Source of the DNA: an uncultured Paracoccaceae bacterium
GTDB taxonomy: Bacteria > Pseudomonadota > Alphaproteobacteria > Rhodobacterales > Rhodobacteraceae
Assembly (NCBI GenBank): GCA_947495295.1
Contig: CANLYJ010000005.1
Span: 62,001-126,000 of the forward strand
DNA: 64,000 nucleotides
Reading direction: 5' to 3'
Shown piece by piece: positions 36,321 to 45,931 of the stretch (the first letter of the stretch is position 1; the number at the start of each line of letters is the position of its first letter). The translations under genes were made by a program, and so were the position numbers. Below the pieces are notes generated by a model. That model was not told where the DNA came from, searched no databases, and saw only the letters and a program-made list of their open reading frames with translations.

Positions 36321-36809
36321 ATGATTTCAAGACGATCAATGATGGTTGGGGCAGCACTTGGCGTTGCCGGGTGTTCAACGGGTACGCCGAAGTATCGGGG
36401 ACCTGAAGTAACGCGGATTCAAGTATTCAAGCAAAAGCGACAGATGCAGCTTTTGCATAATGACGGGTTGCTGCGCGAATACCGCTTTCAGCTTGGGTTT
36501 GCGCCAATCGGCCATAAGGTCCAAGAAGGCGACGGGCGCACACCGGAAGGGGCCTATCTGATCAACCGGCGCAACCCTTACAGCCGATTCCACCTGTCGC
36601 TTGGGATCTCATATCCCAATGCCAATGATGTCGCCTACGCAAAGGAAAATGGGCTCGATCCCGGCGGGGATATCTTTATCCACGGGACACCAACACGCGT
36701 TATTGGCGTCCCCGATTGGACCTGGGGCTGTATCGCTGTTCAGAACGAAGAGATGGACGAGATCTATGCCATGGTGAACAACGGCACCAAGATCTTTATC
36801 TACGCCTAA
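36321..36809 (+). CDS. L,D-transpeptidase (YkuD) lipoprotein
   Basis: The 162-residue product has a short signal with a lipobox ending at C18 (VAGC), so it is probably an envelope lipoprotein. The YkuD active site is H121 (FIHGTP) and C137 (WTWGCIAV). L,D-transpeptidases make 3-3 peptidoglycan cross-links or attach proteins to peptidoglycan. It is tail-to-tail with a CAP-domain lipoprotein gene, sharing CTAA, and a second YkuD gene lies 0.7 kb on. Confidence 0.86.
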   Translation: MISRRSMMVGAALGVAGCSTGTPKYRGPEVTRIQVFKQKRQMQLLHNDGLLREYRFQLGFAPIGHKVQEGDGRTPEGAYLINRRNPYSRFHLSLGISYPNANDVAYAKENGLDPGGDIFIHGTPTRVIGVPDWTWGCIAVQNEEMDEIYAMVNNGTKIFIYA

Positions 36810-37384
36810 AACGCGGTACTTGGGATCGGCTGGCTGACGGCAGGGTCGCTGCCCATGTTCAATGTCCACCACAATTTGCCCGCAGGTTCCTGAAACCAGG
36901 CAAAGCCCATCTGACGCGCATCGGGGTCAAGGATAACAGCGCGGGTATCTTCCTGCTCCATCCAGGCGGCAAGTGTGGGCAATTCGCCCTCATATGATTC
37001 CGAGATATTCTCGCCCAGCAACCGACCCTGGAAGCCAACGCGGCGGGCACGATCCACAGGGCTCGATCCGTCCGAGCCAAACAGCCAGGGGCGGTTCTGG
37101 ATCGACATATCGCGGGCGTGGGTTGCAGAGGCTGCATTTAGCTGAGCGTTCAGCGCGACAGGGGCAAAACCGCGCGCGGAACGCAGGGCATTCACGCTAT
37201 CAAGCATACGAAACTGGATTTCAGCCTCTTGGCCGGGCCTGATCCGGTAAAGGGTCGGCAAAGGCAAACCATCTGGACCAATACGGCCTTCAGGAACTTG
37301 TGCACAGGCTGCAAGCCCCAGCGCGCCAAGCCCAAACATCATTTCACGTCGATACATCGTCAGTACTACCATTTTGTTCATCAT
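36806..37384 (-). CDS. CAP-domain (SCP-like) lipoprotein
   Basis: The product of up to 192 residues has a signal peptide ending in the lipobox LAAC and a CAP domain with MLDSVNALRSARGFAPVALN, ASATHARDM and GENISESYE. Several ATGs are possible at 37384, 37381, 37372 and 37357; the ribosome-like AAGGA directly before 37384 would suit one of the inner ones, and all keep the lipobox. Bacterial CAP proteins are mostly uncharacterised envelope proteins. It lies between two L,D-transpeptidase genes. Confidence 0.84.
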   Translation of the reverse strand: MMNKMVVLTMYRREMMFGLGALGLAACAQVPEGRIGPDGLPLPTLYRIRPGQEAEIQFRMLDSVNALRSARGFAPVALNAQLNAASATHARDMSIQNRPWLFGSDGSSPVDRARRVGFQGRLLGENISESYEGELPTLAAWMEQEDTRAVILDPDARQMGFAWFQEPAGKLWWTLNMGSDPAVSQPIPSTAF

Positions 37385-37520
37385 TCCTTAGCGGCATTGG
37401 ACTGACACTTCAAACACACATGCGCGGAACTCTGCATGGTCTGACAATTGTTTGATTTGTTATGGACGTGAAGACACACTAGAAGATGCCAAGAATTTTG
37501 ACCTTTTGACGGAGAATGTG

Positions 37521-38114
37521 ATGTCTGACGATCTGACCAACCGCATGTCGCGCCGCGGTTTCCTGGCGGCGACGGCGGCCACGATCGGTACGGGCGCTGC
37601 TGCGCAGACCGCAAATTCAACCGAAATCGAAAGCGACATCAGCGCTGGGGTGCAACGCAACATCGCCAGCTTCCGGTCGCTTGACTGGCAGCCATACTTC
37701 AGCAACTTGCGCAACGGTGCGGTGCTTGTCGATATTCAGTCGCGGGCCCTGCATTACTGGTCAGAAGATCAGTCGATCTACAAGCTTTACCCAACAAGCG
37801 TGCCCCTGACAGAGGATCTGACCCGCAAGGGCCGGACCGAAATTACCCGCAAGGTTGAGGGACCAAGCTGGGCGCCGACACCGGCGATGAAATTGCGCAA
37901 CCCAGAATGGCCTGATTTCATTGGCCCCGGTCCTGATAACCCGCTGGGCACACATGCATTGCACCTGTCTTGGCAGTATTACCGGATTCACGGCACCCAT
38001 GACACGCGCAAGATCGGGCGACGTTCTTCGAATGGCTGTATCGGCCTTTACAATGAACAAATCGCTGAGCTGTTCAGCTATACCAAGGTCGGAACGCAAG
38101 TGCTGTTAATTTGA
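37521..38114 (+). CDS. L,D-transpeptidase (YkuD), Tat-exported
   Basis: The 197-residue product has a Tat-type signal, SRRGFLAATAATIGTGAAAQ, then a YkuD domain with H157 (IHGTHD) and C173 in SSNGCIGLYN, the canonical SxGCI pattern. It should act on periplasmic peptidoglycan. ATG 37521 follows GGAGAATGTG. A strong hairpin terminator comes 25 bases after its stop and also serves the convergent kinase gene. Confidence 0.88.
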   Translation: MSDDLTNRMSRRGFLAATAATIGTGAAAQTANSTEIESDISAGVQRNIASFRSLDWQPYFSNLRNGAVLVDIQSRALHYWSEDQSIYKLYPTSVPLTEDLTRKGRTEITRKVEGPSWAPTPAMKLRNPEWPDFIGPGPDNPLGTHALHLSWQYYRIHGTHDTRKIGRRSSNGCIGLYNEQIAELFSYTKVGTQVLLI

Positions 38115-38139
38115 CGGTAAGTGCTTGTTCAGGTCCAAT

Positions 38140-38172
38140 AAAAAGGCGCGCCATCACTGGTGCGCTTTTTTT
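38140..38172. terminator. Bidirectional intrinsic terminator
   Basis: A stem of about 13-14 base pairs, AAAAGGCGCGCCA and TGGTGCGCTTTT around the loop TCAC with two G-T pairs, has A residues on the left and seven T residues on the right. It can end transcription of the L,D-transpeptidase gene on the plus strand and the kinase gene on the minus strand. Confidence 0.85.
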
Positions 38173-38182
38173 AATGCGGGTT

Positions 38183-39565
38183 TTATCGCCAGCTCGACCG
38201 AAACATGCTCATCTTATGGCGAAGCTTCGCGCGTAGTCGGGTCGGCATAGCAAGGTCTTGCTCACCCACCGGGGGCGCATCTTCTGCCGCGCCTTGATCA
38301 GCGACCGGGCCGGGTTGGACGTCTTGCGAAACAGGGCTGTCCAACACCAAAGGCGCGGCTTTGGCGGATCTTTCCGTCTCTGCAGTCAGAACCAGAGGTT
38401 CTGGCGCGGCGGCGGGTTTAGGCTTCGGTGACGTGTCGGGATTAACCGACTCTTCATTGAACTCGCGCACCCAATCCGGAACAAAGCGCCGTTCTTTCGG
38501 CGCAGGTGGCTCTGGCGGTTTTTCTTTGACCGGTGCGGACTTCAGAACATAATCGTTTGTTTCAGAAATCAGCCGGTTCAACGTCGCGCCAAGTTTCTTA
38601 TTTTCCGACAAAACCAGCGGTGCAGCGCGTTTCTTTGACGGATCAATCATATCCGCCCATTCGCGGGCCGATTGCAAACGTTCCTTGGGCAAGACGCGCA
38701 TGGCCTTATCAACCGCAGCAAGAAACGCCGAATCGTAGTCGTCAAAGCGGCCTGCCAGCGGGACACATGGGTCTTCGCCACCGCCAGCAACCTCTGCCAT
38801 CCGGGTTTGGCTGTTCGGGGGCACTTCGCCCGAAATGACGTGGTAAAAGGTGGCGGCAAGCGCATATAGATCGCTGCAAGGCGTCTGCTTTCCGCCAGCG
38901 AAATAGAATTCCTGCGGGGAATAGCCATCCTTGACGACCAGTACCGCCGACATTGCACGGGTTTCCCGGCTTGCCTCTTCGCGTGCGGCTCCAAAGTCGA
39001 TCAGGACGGGGCTGCCCCATTTATCAAGCAGGATGTTGTCGGGTGAAATATCGCGGTGCAACAGATCCTGCTGATGAATCAGATCGATGGCATCCAGCAG
39101 TTTGGTCAGGATATTCACGATCTGGTTGGGGCTAAGCGCGCCCGGGTCCTGCTTGATGATATTCAGCAGATCACGGCCATCAATCAGGTCCAACGCCATA
39201 TAGGCGGTATCATTGTCCTCAAAAACGCGGTGAACGCCAATAACATTGGGATGACGCAGCTTTGCGATGGCGCGGGCTTCGCGCATGAACATGTCCACGA
39301 TGGACCGATATTTATCCTGGTTTGCGGTTGACCGTACCAACACCGATTTGCCCGCGCGATGGCAGAATACTTCTGGAAAGCATTCCTTGATCACGACATC
39401 ACGATCCAGATAATTATCCTTCGCCAGATAGGTGATCCCGAAACCACCATTTCCCAGCTTATTGGTGATCGTAAACTGATCACCCAATAAAAGCGTCCCA
39501 TCCAGAAGCGCCTCATTGCGTTCTTCTGGAATGGCCTCTGGCTCTGTGCTCTGTAGCGAAGTCAT
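38183..39565 (-). CDS. Hanks-type serine/threonine protein kinase
   Basis: The 460-residue product has a full kinase domain: glycine loop LGNGGFGITYLA (37-48), lysine K60 in VIKECFP, catalytic HRDISPDN (170-177) and DFG (190-192). The C-terminal 150 residues are rich in proline, alanine and charge without a membrane helix or PASTA repeats, so it is probably cytoplasmic. No partner PP2C phosphatase or FHA protein is adjacent. Its target is unknown; the divergent neighbour is a chemoreceptor. Confidence 0.88.
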   Translation of the reverse strand: MTSLQSTEPEAIPEERNEALLDGTLLLGDQFTITNKLGNGGFGITYLAKDNYLDRDVVIKECFPEVFCHRAGKSVLVRSTANQDKYRSIVDMFMREARAIAKLRHPNVIGVHRVFEDNDTAYMALDLIDGRDLLNIIKQDPGALSPNQIVNILTKLLDAIDLIHQQDLLHRDISPDNILLDKWGSPVLIDFGAAREEASRETRAMSAVLVVKDGYSPQEFYFAGGKQTPCSDLYALAATFYHVISGEVPPNSQTRMAEVAGGGEDPCVPLAGRFDDYDSAFLAAVDKAMRVLPKERLQSAREWADMIDPSKKRAAPLVLSENKKLGATLNRLISETNDYVLKSAPVKEKPPEPPAPKERRFVPDWVREFNEESVNPDTSPKPKPAAAPEPLVLTAETERSAKAAPLVLDSPVSQDVQPGPVADQGAAEDAPPVGEQDLAMPTRLRAKLRHKMSMFRSSWR

Positions 39566-39812
39566 AATCTACCAAACTCCGTGCCCCAAACGGCACATTC
39601 CAAAAACCGAACGAGTCATCTTTGGTTCACAAATATGTTTGCTTTGCGGCGTAGTTGGGAAAAGTTGTGGGTTTTTCCGACCGTTTGAAAGTAAGGCTGC
39701 AACCCGGCGCAAGGTGGTCGCGACTTAAACCATTATCAATCCTATGAGCTTATCAGGTGCCAGAGGATGCGACACGCGCCAACTGCGCGGTTACTAAACA
39801 GGAGGTTGTGGA

Positions 39813-42110
39813 ATGGCCGCAGCGTGGGACGGACGAAACCGGCGCAACAACTGGCGCCGGATGAAGTTGCGGCACAAGGTACCGATCCTGATCGCTGTGC
39901 CCACACTTGCAATCATGGCGGTCGCCTCGGCATTCTCGCTATTCAATGCGCGATCGGCACTCGATTCCCAGCGCAACATCGCCTTTGAACAGCTGATTCT
40001 GGAAAAGACGGAAGCTTTGGAAGAATGGCTGACGGATGTCGAAACAGACATGGTTGTTTTGGCCAATGGCCGGGCAACGCAAGAAGCCATTATTTCGTTT
40101 CGCAATGGCTGGCGGGCCATGGAAGGTGACGCCGAACAAACACTGCAACGGCTTTACATAACTGAAAATCCGAACCCCACCGGCAAGAAAGACAAACTTA
40201 TGAAGGCCGATGATGGTTCGGCATGGTCAGCTTCGCACGCTGAATTTCACCCAGGCTTCCGTAGCTTTCAGATTGAACGTGGATATTACGATCTTTTCCT
40301 CTTTGATCTGGAGGGAAACCTGATCTACTCCGTTTTTAAAGAGGCGGATTTCGCAACAAATTTTCAGTCTGGCAAATATGCTGATAGTGACCTTGGGGTT
40401 GTGTTCCAGGCGGCTGTCAACCTCCCCGCTGGCGAATACCATGTCACTGATTTTGCGGCCTATGAACCAAGCTTTGGCGCGCCAGCCAAGTTCGTCGCCA
40501 TGCCAGTCTTTGACAACGCAGGTGAACGTATTGGCGTTACCGCCCTACAACTTCCAGTCGACGAAATTGCGTCAATTTTATCCATGTCGCCGCTATTGGG
40601 CGAAACGGGGCAGATCTACGCCGTAGGTCCTGATGGGAATGCCCGGTCTGGATCGCTACGTGCGGGTGGCCATACCCTCCTTGATCCAATGCCCGATTTG
40701 CCGCAGATCATCGCCGCGCGAAATGGTGAGGAACGGCAACTCATTGGCGTGACAGGCCTGTCGGGAAACCCTGTTCTGGCCTACACTGCCGCGATTGATC
40801 TATTTGGCACGCCCTGGCGGCTGATTCTTGAGCAAGATCTGAGCGAAGCGAATGCCGCAGCAACCCGGTTATTGCTTTTGACGTCAATTCAGACCGTCAT
40901 TGTGATGCTCGTTGTTGCCGTGCTTGGCTACTGGATTGCCAAAAGCCTAACAGGCCGCATCACCGCGATTGCAAACAGTGTCACCGGTATCACATCTGGT
41001 GATTTCGAAAATGAAATCCCGGAAACCAAAACCGGCGATGAACTTGGTGATATCGCGCGCGCGCTCGACCGGTTCAAAACGGATTTAGCCGATGGCAAAG
41101 ATGCAATTGCGGCGCAGGCCAAAAGTGCCGATACGCTGGAGGCAGTGATTGACACCGTAAGTGAAGCATTGGGCGCCCTTGCCGATGGGTCCCTTGATTG
41201 CCAGATCAACACGACGTTTCCGCAAGACTACGAACGACTGCGGGGCAATTTCAACAACACTGTCGGAGCATTGACAGAAATCGTGACGAACCTGCAGGCC
41301 AATGCAGATCTGATCAACGAAGATACGCGCAATTTGACGGATGGAACAAACGATTTGTCCCGTCGAACCGAAAGCCAGGCAGCGACCCTCGAACAAACTG
41401 CGGCTGCAATGGAAGAAATCAGCACAAGCGTCAAATCAACTGCAGAGGGTGCGCGCGGGATTGTCACCGCAATCGACAATACACGTCAGCAGGCCGAACA
41501 TGGCGAGGAAGTCCGTGGAAGAACCGTGGAGGCCATGACCCAGATCGAAGGTTCATCAGCTAAGATCAGCCAGATTGTGCAATTGATCGACGATATTTCT
41601 TTTCAAACCAACCTATTGGCACTCAATGCCGGGGTCGAAGCCGCGCGTGCTGGCGAGGCTGGACGTGGTTTCGCCGTTGTCGCGTCAGAGGTGCGTGCGT
41701 TGGCGCAGCGTTCGTCTGAAAGTGCGGCAGAAATCCGTGCGCTGATCGTCGACTCGACCGACGACATTGCAAAAGGGGTCAAGCTGGTATCGGACATGGG
41801 TGCAGCAATACAGGAGGTTCTGGATGGGGTCAGTCAGGTATCGGAACACATCCACGGCATCGCAAATGGTGCCGAAGAACAGGCCGTGGGCCTATCCGAA
41901 ATCAACGCCGGCATATTAATGCTGGATAAGGTCACCCAGCAAAACGCAGCGATGGTGGACCAAAACGCGAGCTCGTCACGGGTGCTGCAACAAAAGGCCG
42001 ACGAAATGCGCGCACTTGTGGCCCGCTTCCAGCGGACCCGCTCTGCTTATCACGACGTGGAAGGCATCTCGCCGCTTGAACAACAAATTGACCTGACCAG
42101 ATCAGCCTAG
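39813..42110 (+). CDS. Methyl-accepting chemotaxis protein
   Basis: The 765-residue product has a first membrane helix near 23-48, a long periplasmic sensor of about 280 residues of dCache type, a second helix ([22 protein letters not shown]), a HAMP domain, a cytoplasmic segment and the signalling hairpin with [20 protein letters not shown] and [20 protein letters not shown]. No CheR-binding pentapeptide is seen at the C-terminus. A strong AGGAGG precedes the ATG. No other chemotaxis gene is in the window. Its end overlaps the convergent hemH by 9 bases. Confidence 0.93.
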   Translation: MAAAWDGRNRRNNWRRMKLRHKVPILIAVPTLAIMAVASAFSLFNARSALDSQRNIAFEQLILEKTEALEEWLTDVETDMVVLANGRATQEAIISFRNGWRAMEGDAEQTLQRLYITENPNPTGKKDKLMKADDGSAWSASHAEFHPGFRSFQIERGYYDLFLFDLEGNLIYSVFKEADFATNFQSGKYADSDLGVVFQAAVNLPAGEYHVTDFAAYEPSFGAPAKFVAMPVFDNAGERIGVTALQLPVDEIASILSMSPLLGETGQIYAVGPDGNARSGSLRAGGHTLLDPMPDLPQIIAARNGEERQLIGVTGLSGNPVLAYTAAIDLFGTPWRLILEQDLSEANAAATRLLLLTSIQTVIVMLVVAVLGYWIAKSLTGRITAIANSVTGITSGDFENEIPETKTGDELGDIARALDRFKTDLADGKDAIAAQAKSADTLEAVIDTVSEALGALADGSLDCQINTTFPQDYERLRGNFNNTVGALTEIVTNLQANADLINEDTRNLTDGTNDLSRRTESQAATLEQTAAAMEEISTSVKSTAEGARGIVTAIDNTRQQAEHGEEVRGRTVEAMTQIEGSSAKISQIVQLIDDISFQTNLLALNAGVEAARAGEAGRGFAVVASEVRALAQRSSESAAEIRALIVDSTDDIAKGVKLVSDMGAAIQEVLDGVSQVSEHIHGIANGAEEQAVGLSEINAGILMLDKVTQQNAAMVDQNASSSRVLQQKADEMRALVARFQRTRSAYHDVEGISPLEQQIDLTRSA

Positions 42111-43181
42111 CCAGCCGGTCAGGTTCTTTTCGATGACACCGGACAGCGCGGCGATATGCGCGTCATCATCATTGAGGCATGGGACATAGGTGAAATGCTC
42201 ACCCCCTGCTTCTTCGAAGCTTTCCTTGATCTCTTCGTTGATCTCTTCGAGCGTTTCGATGCAATCGGCGGAAAAGGCAGGGGCGCAGACGGCAATGTTT
42301 TTGATGCCATCTTCCTCTGCCAGGCGCGCGACCTCTTCGACGGTATAGGGTTTCAGCCACTCTTCGGGGCCAAAGCGGGACTGAAACGTCGTCACAATCT
42401 GGGTGTCGTTCCAGCGCAACCGTTCTTTCAGCAGGCGTGTCGTTTTCTGGCATTGGCAATGATAGGGATCGCCCTCACGCAGATATCGTTCTGGCACACC
42501 GTGATACGAACAGATCAGCTTTTCCGGCTTCACCTCGGCGGCGGCGTAGGCCTTTTCAATCGATTGGGCCAAGGCTTCGATGTAAGCGGGCTCATCAAAA
42601 TAAGGCTCGACAACCCGGGCGACCGGTTGCCATTTTTCGTCCATCAACGCGCGAAAGAATTGATCATTGGCGGTGGCGGATGTGGCCCCGGCATAATGCG
42701 GATATAATGGGAAAAACAGGATCCTGGTGCAGCCCGCTTCGACCATCTCGCGGACCTTGGACTTCGTCGATGGGCTACCATAGCGCATACAAAAATCCAC
42801 GCGCACATCGTCACCGTACCGCTTGACCATCTGCGCCTTGATGGCGGCGGTCTGCGCTTTGGTAATGGTCATCAATGGGCTTTCATCGGCCTCTTCATTC
42901 CAAATCGATTTATAGGCGGCACCGGACGAAAACGGACGTTTCGTCAGGATGACCAGTTGCAGCAATGGCTGCCAAATCCAGGCGGAATAATCGATAACAC
43001 GCTTATCCGACAAAAATTCGTTCAGATACCGGCGCATTGACCAGTAGTCGGTGCCATCCGGCGTGCCCAGATTCGCGAGCAGAATTCCAACCCTGGCGGG
43101 TTTGATTTCTGGATGGTCGGGCCCGGCATGCGCGGGGCATGTTGCAGGCCGTTCAGTGTCTTGGCTGTGTGCGTCAAACAT
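42102..43181 (-). CDS. hemH: Ferrochelatase
   Basis: HemH inserts ferrous iron into protoporphyrin IX, the last haem step. The product of about 359 residues has [22 protein letters not shown], the active-site histidine region [10 protein letters not shown], and [17 protein letters not shown] with the conserved glutamates. ATG 43181 is preferred to 43187 because AAGAGGG is then seven bases away. HemJ near the origin supplies its substrate. No terminator separates it from the convergent chemoreceptor gene. Confidence 0.95.
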   Translation of the reverse strand: MFDAHSQDTERPATCPAHAGPDHPEIKPARVGILLANLGTPDGTDYWSMRRYLNEFLSDKRVIDYSAWIWQPLLQLVILTKRPFSSGAAYKSIWNEEADESPLMTITKAQTAAIKAQMVKRYGDDVRVDFCMRYGSPSTKSKVREMVEAGCTRILFFPLYPHYAGATSATANDQFFRALMDEKWQPVARVVEPYFDEPAYIEALAQSIEKAYAAAEVKPEKLICSYHGVPERYLREGDPYHCQCQKTTRLLKERLRWNDTQIVTTFQSRFGPEEWLKPYTVEEVARLAEEDGIKNIAVCAPAFSADCIETLEEINEEIKESFEEAGGEHFTYVPCLNDDDAHIAALSGVIEKNLTGWLG

Positions 43182-43239
43182 TTCCATGCCCTCTTGGATA
43201 GCGTGATTACAGATGCAGTTAAATGGAATACGGCGGAGG

Positions 43240-44073
43240 TCAATCTTTGGATGGGTCTAAACTGGTTTCAGTGGTGCCCAAAACATCAGCCAACCGGGTT
43301 GTGGCACTTCCCGGGCGCAGCGGTTGCGGCTGACTGTTCGACGGGGCCCAACCGGTCAGCGAGATAAGCTCGAATGTCGCATTCACCCGCCCATCGGCGT
43401 CGCCAAAGCTGTCCGTATAAATCGCTGCGGCTTCTGCCATCACGGCACGGCGTGTCAGATGCCGGATTCGGCCTGACAGAGCGTTCGCTTCACCCATGCG
43501 GCGCAGATCGCGCATCAAATTAAACGGGGTGGGATAGCTGGCCTGCAACATCGTGCCATCGGCCACTGGTAAGGCATAGCCGGCACGCTGCAACAGGCCG
43601 CCCAAATCGCGAATCTCACCCATAGGGGCGATGCGGGGGGATAGACCGCCGGTTATACGTGCCTCGGCCTGCGCCATGACAGCGCGCAATTCATGCAAGG
43701 TTTGTCCGCCCAGAAAACACCCCAGAAACAAGCCGTCTGGCCGCAAGGCATGGCGACACTGGACAAGCTGGCCAACAGGATCATTGGCCCAATGCAAGCA
43801 CATCATATGCAGCAGCAGATCATGGGCATCTGCGCGCAGGTCAAGCGCATCTGTATCTGGCACGATGGCGGCGTCAGGGAATTCCGACGCCCAGAAATCC
43901 GGGAAACCAGTCACAATCGCGACGGATTGAAAGGTTCTGTTAACCTCTGTCAGTCTTTCCTTAACCTCAGCCGCCGCATGGGCGTGCAGGAACAGCGCAT
44001 CGCCCTCGGCGCGGCGGCGGTTTCTGGCCAATGCGGCCCGATCAGTCATTTGCGGCATCGTCATGCCGGTCAT
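43240..44073 (-). CDS. Methyltransferase-like protein (BioC/NDUFAF5-like)
   Basis: The 277-residue product resembles class I methyltransferase-like proteins related to BioC and mitochondrial NDUFAF5: LLLHMMCLHWANDPVGQL, ALRPDGLFLGCFLGG and LRDLRRMGEANAL-like segments. The glycine-rich SAM motif expected near residue 55 is degenerate (VAIVTGFPDFW), so catalysis by SAM transfer is uncertain; NDUFAF5 itself is a hydroxylase. It is divergent from comF with only 13 bases between starts and has no obvious ribosome site. Confidence 0.72.
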   Translation of the reverse strand: MTGMTMPQMTDRAALARNRRRAEGDALFLHAHAAAEVKERLTEVNRTFQSVAIVTGFPDFWASEFPDAAIVPDTDALDLRADAHDLLLHMMCLHWANDPVGQLVQCRHALRPDGLFLGCFLGGQTLHELRAVMAQAEARITGGLSPRIAPMGEIRDLGGLLQRAGYALPVADGTMLQASYPTPFNLMRDLRRMGEANALSGRIRHLTRRAVMAEAAAIYTDSFGDADGRVNATFELISLTGWAPSNSQPQPLRPGSATTRLADVLGTTETSLDPSKD

Positions 44074-44086
44074 TTAGGACGCATTC

Positions 44087-44809
44087 ATGCGGTTGCAAAG
44101 CATCATTCGGTCGATCTACCCGCCGCAATGCGTGTCCTGTGACGCACCGACAGAAGCGGAGTTCGGACTGTGCGGCCCATGTTGGCGCGAAACGAAATTC
44201 ATCGGCGGGGCGATCTGCGACACCTGTGGTACGCCATTACCGGGCGAGGCCAGCGATGAGGTGCTGCAATGTGATGACTGCATGACCATCGCGCGACCGT
44301 GGGCGCGTGGGCGGGCCGCGCTGATATACGCTGGAATAGGGCGAACGCTCGTCCTGCGGCTCAAACACGGGGACAGGACAGAACTGGCGCGACCGGCAGC
44401 ACAATGGATGGCACGGGCAGCAAAGGAATTAGTCAATGAAAACAGCATTCTAATTCCGGTACCGCTGCATTGGGTACGGCTGGCAAGGCGGCGCTATAAT
44501 CAGGCGGCTCTGTTGGTGCATGCACTGGGCGCGGAACTGGGTCGGCCTGTTTGCCCGGATGGGCTGCTACGGCCACGCAAGACAGCGCCGCTAGAAGGGC
44601 ACAGCCGGGAGGCCCGGTTTAATGCACTTGCTGACGCGATTGTACCAAACCCAAAAAGGGTTGATGTGATCACGGGCAAATCGGTGCTTTTGGTCGATGA
44701 TGTGATGACATCAGGGGCGACCTTGGCTGCCAGCGCAGAGGCGGCAATGGCTGCCGGTGCCGCAGATGTGTCGATTGTTACACTGGCAAGAGTGGTCAAA
44801 GACGCTTAA
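44087..44809 (+). CDS. comF: ComF family phosphoribosyltransferase-like protein
   Basis: The 240-residue product has an N-terminal double zinc finger (CVSC, CGPC, CDTCG, CDDC) and a C-terminal phosphoribosyltransferase fold with LIPVPLHWVRLARRRYNQAA and VLLVDDVMTSGATL. ComF proteins are needed for DNA uptake in competent bacteria, but are widespread in strains not known to be competent. It is followed after 28 bases by a glutaredoxin gene. Confidence 0.9.
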   Translation: MRLQSIIRSIYPPQCVSCDAPTEAEFGLCGPCWRETKFIGGAICDTCGTPLPGEASDEVLQCDDCMTIARPWARGRAALIYAGIGRTLVLRLKHGDRTELARPAAQWMARAAKELVNENSILIPVPLHWVRLARRRYNQAALLVHALGAELGRPVCPDGLLRPRKTAPLEGHSREARFNALADAIVPNPKRVDVITGKSVLLVDDVMTSGATLAASAEAAMAAGAADVSIVTLARVVKDA

Positions 44810-44837
44810 ATGATCTCGGAACCGACCAAGGAAACCG

Positions 44838-45098
44838 ATGATGAGTAGCGTGGAACTTTATACAAAACCGACCTGCGGCTTTTGCCTGATGGCAAAACGA
44901 TTGCTGTCCAAGAAGGGCGTCAGCTTCAGCGAGGTGAACATCACCGCACAGCCGGATAGGCGCGCAGAGATGATCCAACGAGCGCAAGGCGGCACGACTG
45001 TTCCGCAGATATTTATCAACGGCAACCATGTTGGCGGATTTGATGATCTTTATGCGCTTGAAAATAATGGTAAGCTGGATGCTATGCTGGCCGCATGA
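44838..45098 (+). CDS. grxC: Glutaredoxin 3
   Basis: The 86-residue product is a dithiol glutaredoxin: KPTCGFCLMAKRLL with active site CGFC in place of the more common CPYC, TTVPQIFINGNHVGG with the cis-proline, and GGFDDLYALE. It reduces protein disulfides using glutathione. ATGs stand in tandem at 44838 and 44841. Its stop overlaps the next gene by four bases (ATGA). Confidence 0.92.
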   Translation: MMSSVELYTKPTCGFCLMAKRLLSKKGVSFSEVNITAQPDRRAEMIQRAQGGTTVPQIFINGNHVGGFDDLYALENNGKLDAMLAA

Positions 45099-45931
45099 AA
45101 GCGGCCCTTGTTCAACTGAATGCATCTGACGATCCGGCAGCGAATCTGCCAGTTACCCGCAACCTGATTGACCAGGCAGCGCGACAAGGTGCGGAATTTG
45201 TCGTGACGCCAGAGGTCACGAATTGCGTTTCGAATAGCCGGTCGCATCAGGCGAATGTGCTGCAACACGAAGATGACGACATTACCCTTGCTGGCCTGCG
45301 TGATGCGGCACGGACGCATGGGATTTGGCTGTCGATCGGGTCGCTTGGAATTAAGACCGGGGATCCCGATGGACGGTTTGCCAACCGATCTTTCCTGATT
45401 GATCCCAAAGGTGACGCCGTCGCGCGCTATGATAAGATCCACATGTTTGACGTGGCAGTCACCGCCACAGAAACCTTTCAGGAATCAGCTGGTTATAGGC
45501 CGGGCAACCGGGCGGTGGTCGCTGATACCAGTTTTGGGCGCGTTGGGCTTAGCATCTGTTACGACATACGCTTTGCCTATCTTCATCGGACGCTTGCGCA
45601 GGCTGGCGCAGAAATACTGCTGATTCCGGCTGCATTTTCGCCAGTGACCGGGGCGGCCCATTGGGAGCCGCTTTTGCGGGCGCGGGCAATTGAAACCGGA
45701 TGTTACGTTCTGGCGGCGGCACAGACCGGCCAACATACCGTGAATAAGGGCAAACAGCGCACAACATATGGGCATAGTATGGCAGTTTCGCCCTGGGGTG
45801 AGGTCCTTGTCGATATGGGGACGGCGCCGGGCGTAGCGATGGTTGATCTTGACCCTACGGAAGTGTCAGAAAGCCGTAAACGTATAGCGGCACTAACACA
45901 TGACCGCGATTTTGAGGGACCGGATGTCTGA
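45095..45931 (+). CDS. Carbon-nitrogen hydrolase (nitrilase superfamily, Nit1-like)
   Basis: The 278-residue product has the nitrilase-superfamily triad: glutamate in VVTPEVTN, lysine in YDKIHMFDV and cysteine in LSICYDIRF. The KIHMFDV block is typical of Nit1-type proteins, which hydrolyse deaminated glutathione. Coupling to a glutaredoxin gene by ATGA overlap supports a link to glutathione metabolism, although this is inference. Its 3' end overlaps the MarR-type gene by 8 bases. Confidence 0.86.
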   Translation: MKAALVQLNASDDPAANLPVTRNLIDQAARQGAEFVVTPEVTNCVSNSRSHQANVLQHEDDDITLAGLRDAARTHGIWLSIGSLGIKTGDPDGRFANRSFLIDPKGDAVARYDKIHMFDVAVTATETFQESAGYRPGNRAVVADTSFGRVGLSICYDIRFAYLHRTLAQAGAEILLIPAAFSPVTGAAHWEPLLRARAIETGCYVLAAAQTGQHTVNKGKQRTTYGHSMAVSPWGEVLVDMGTAPGVAMVDLDPTEVSESRKRIAALTHDRDFEGPDV

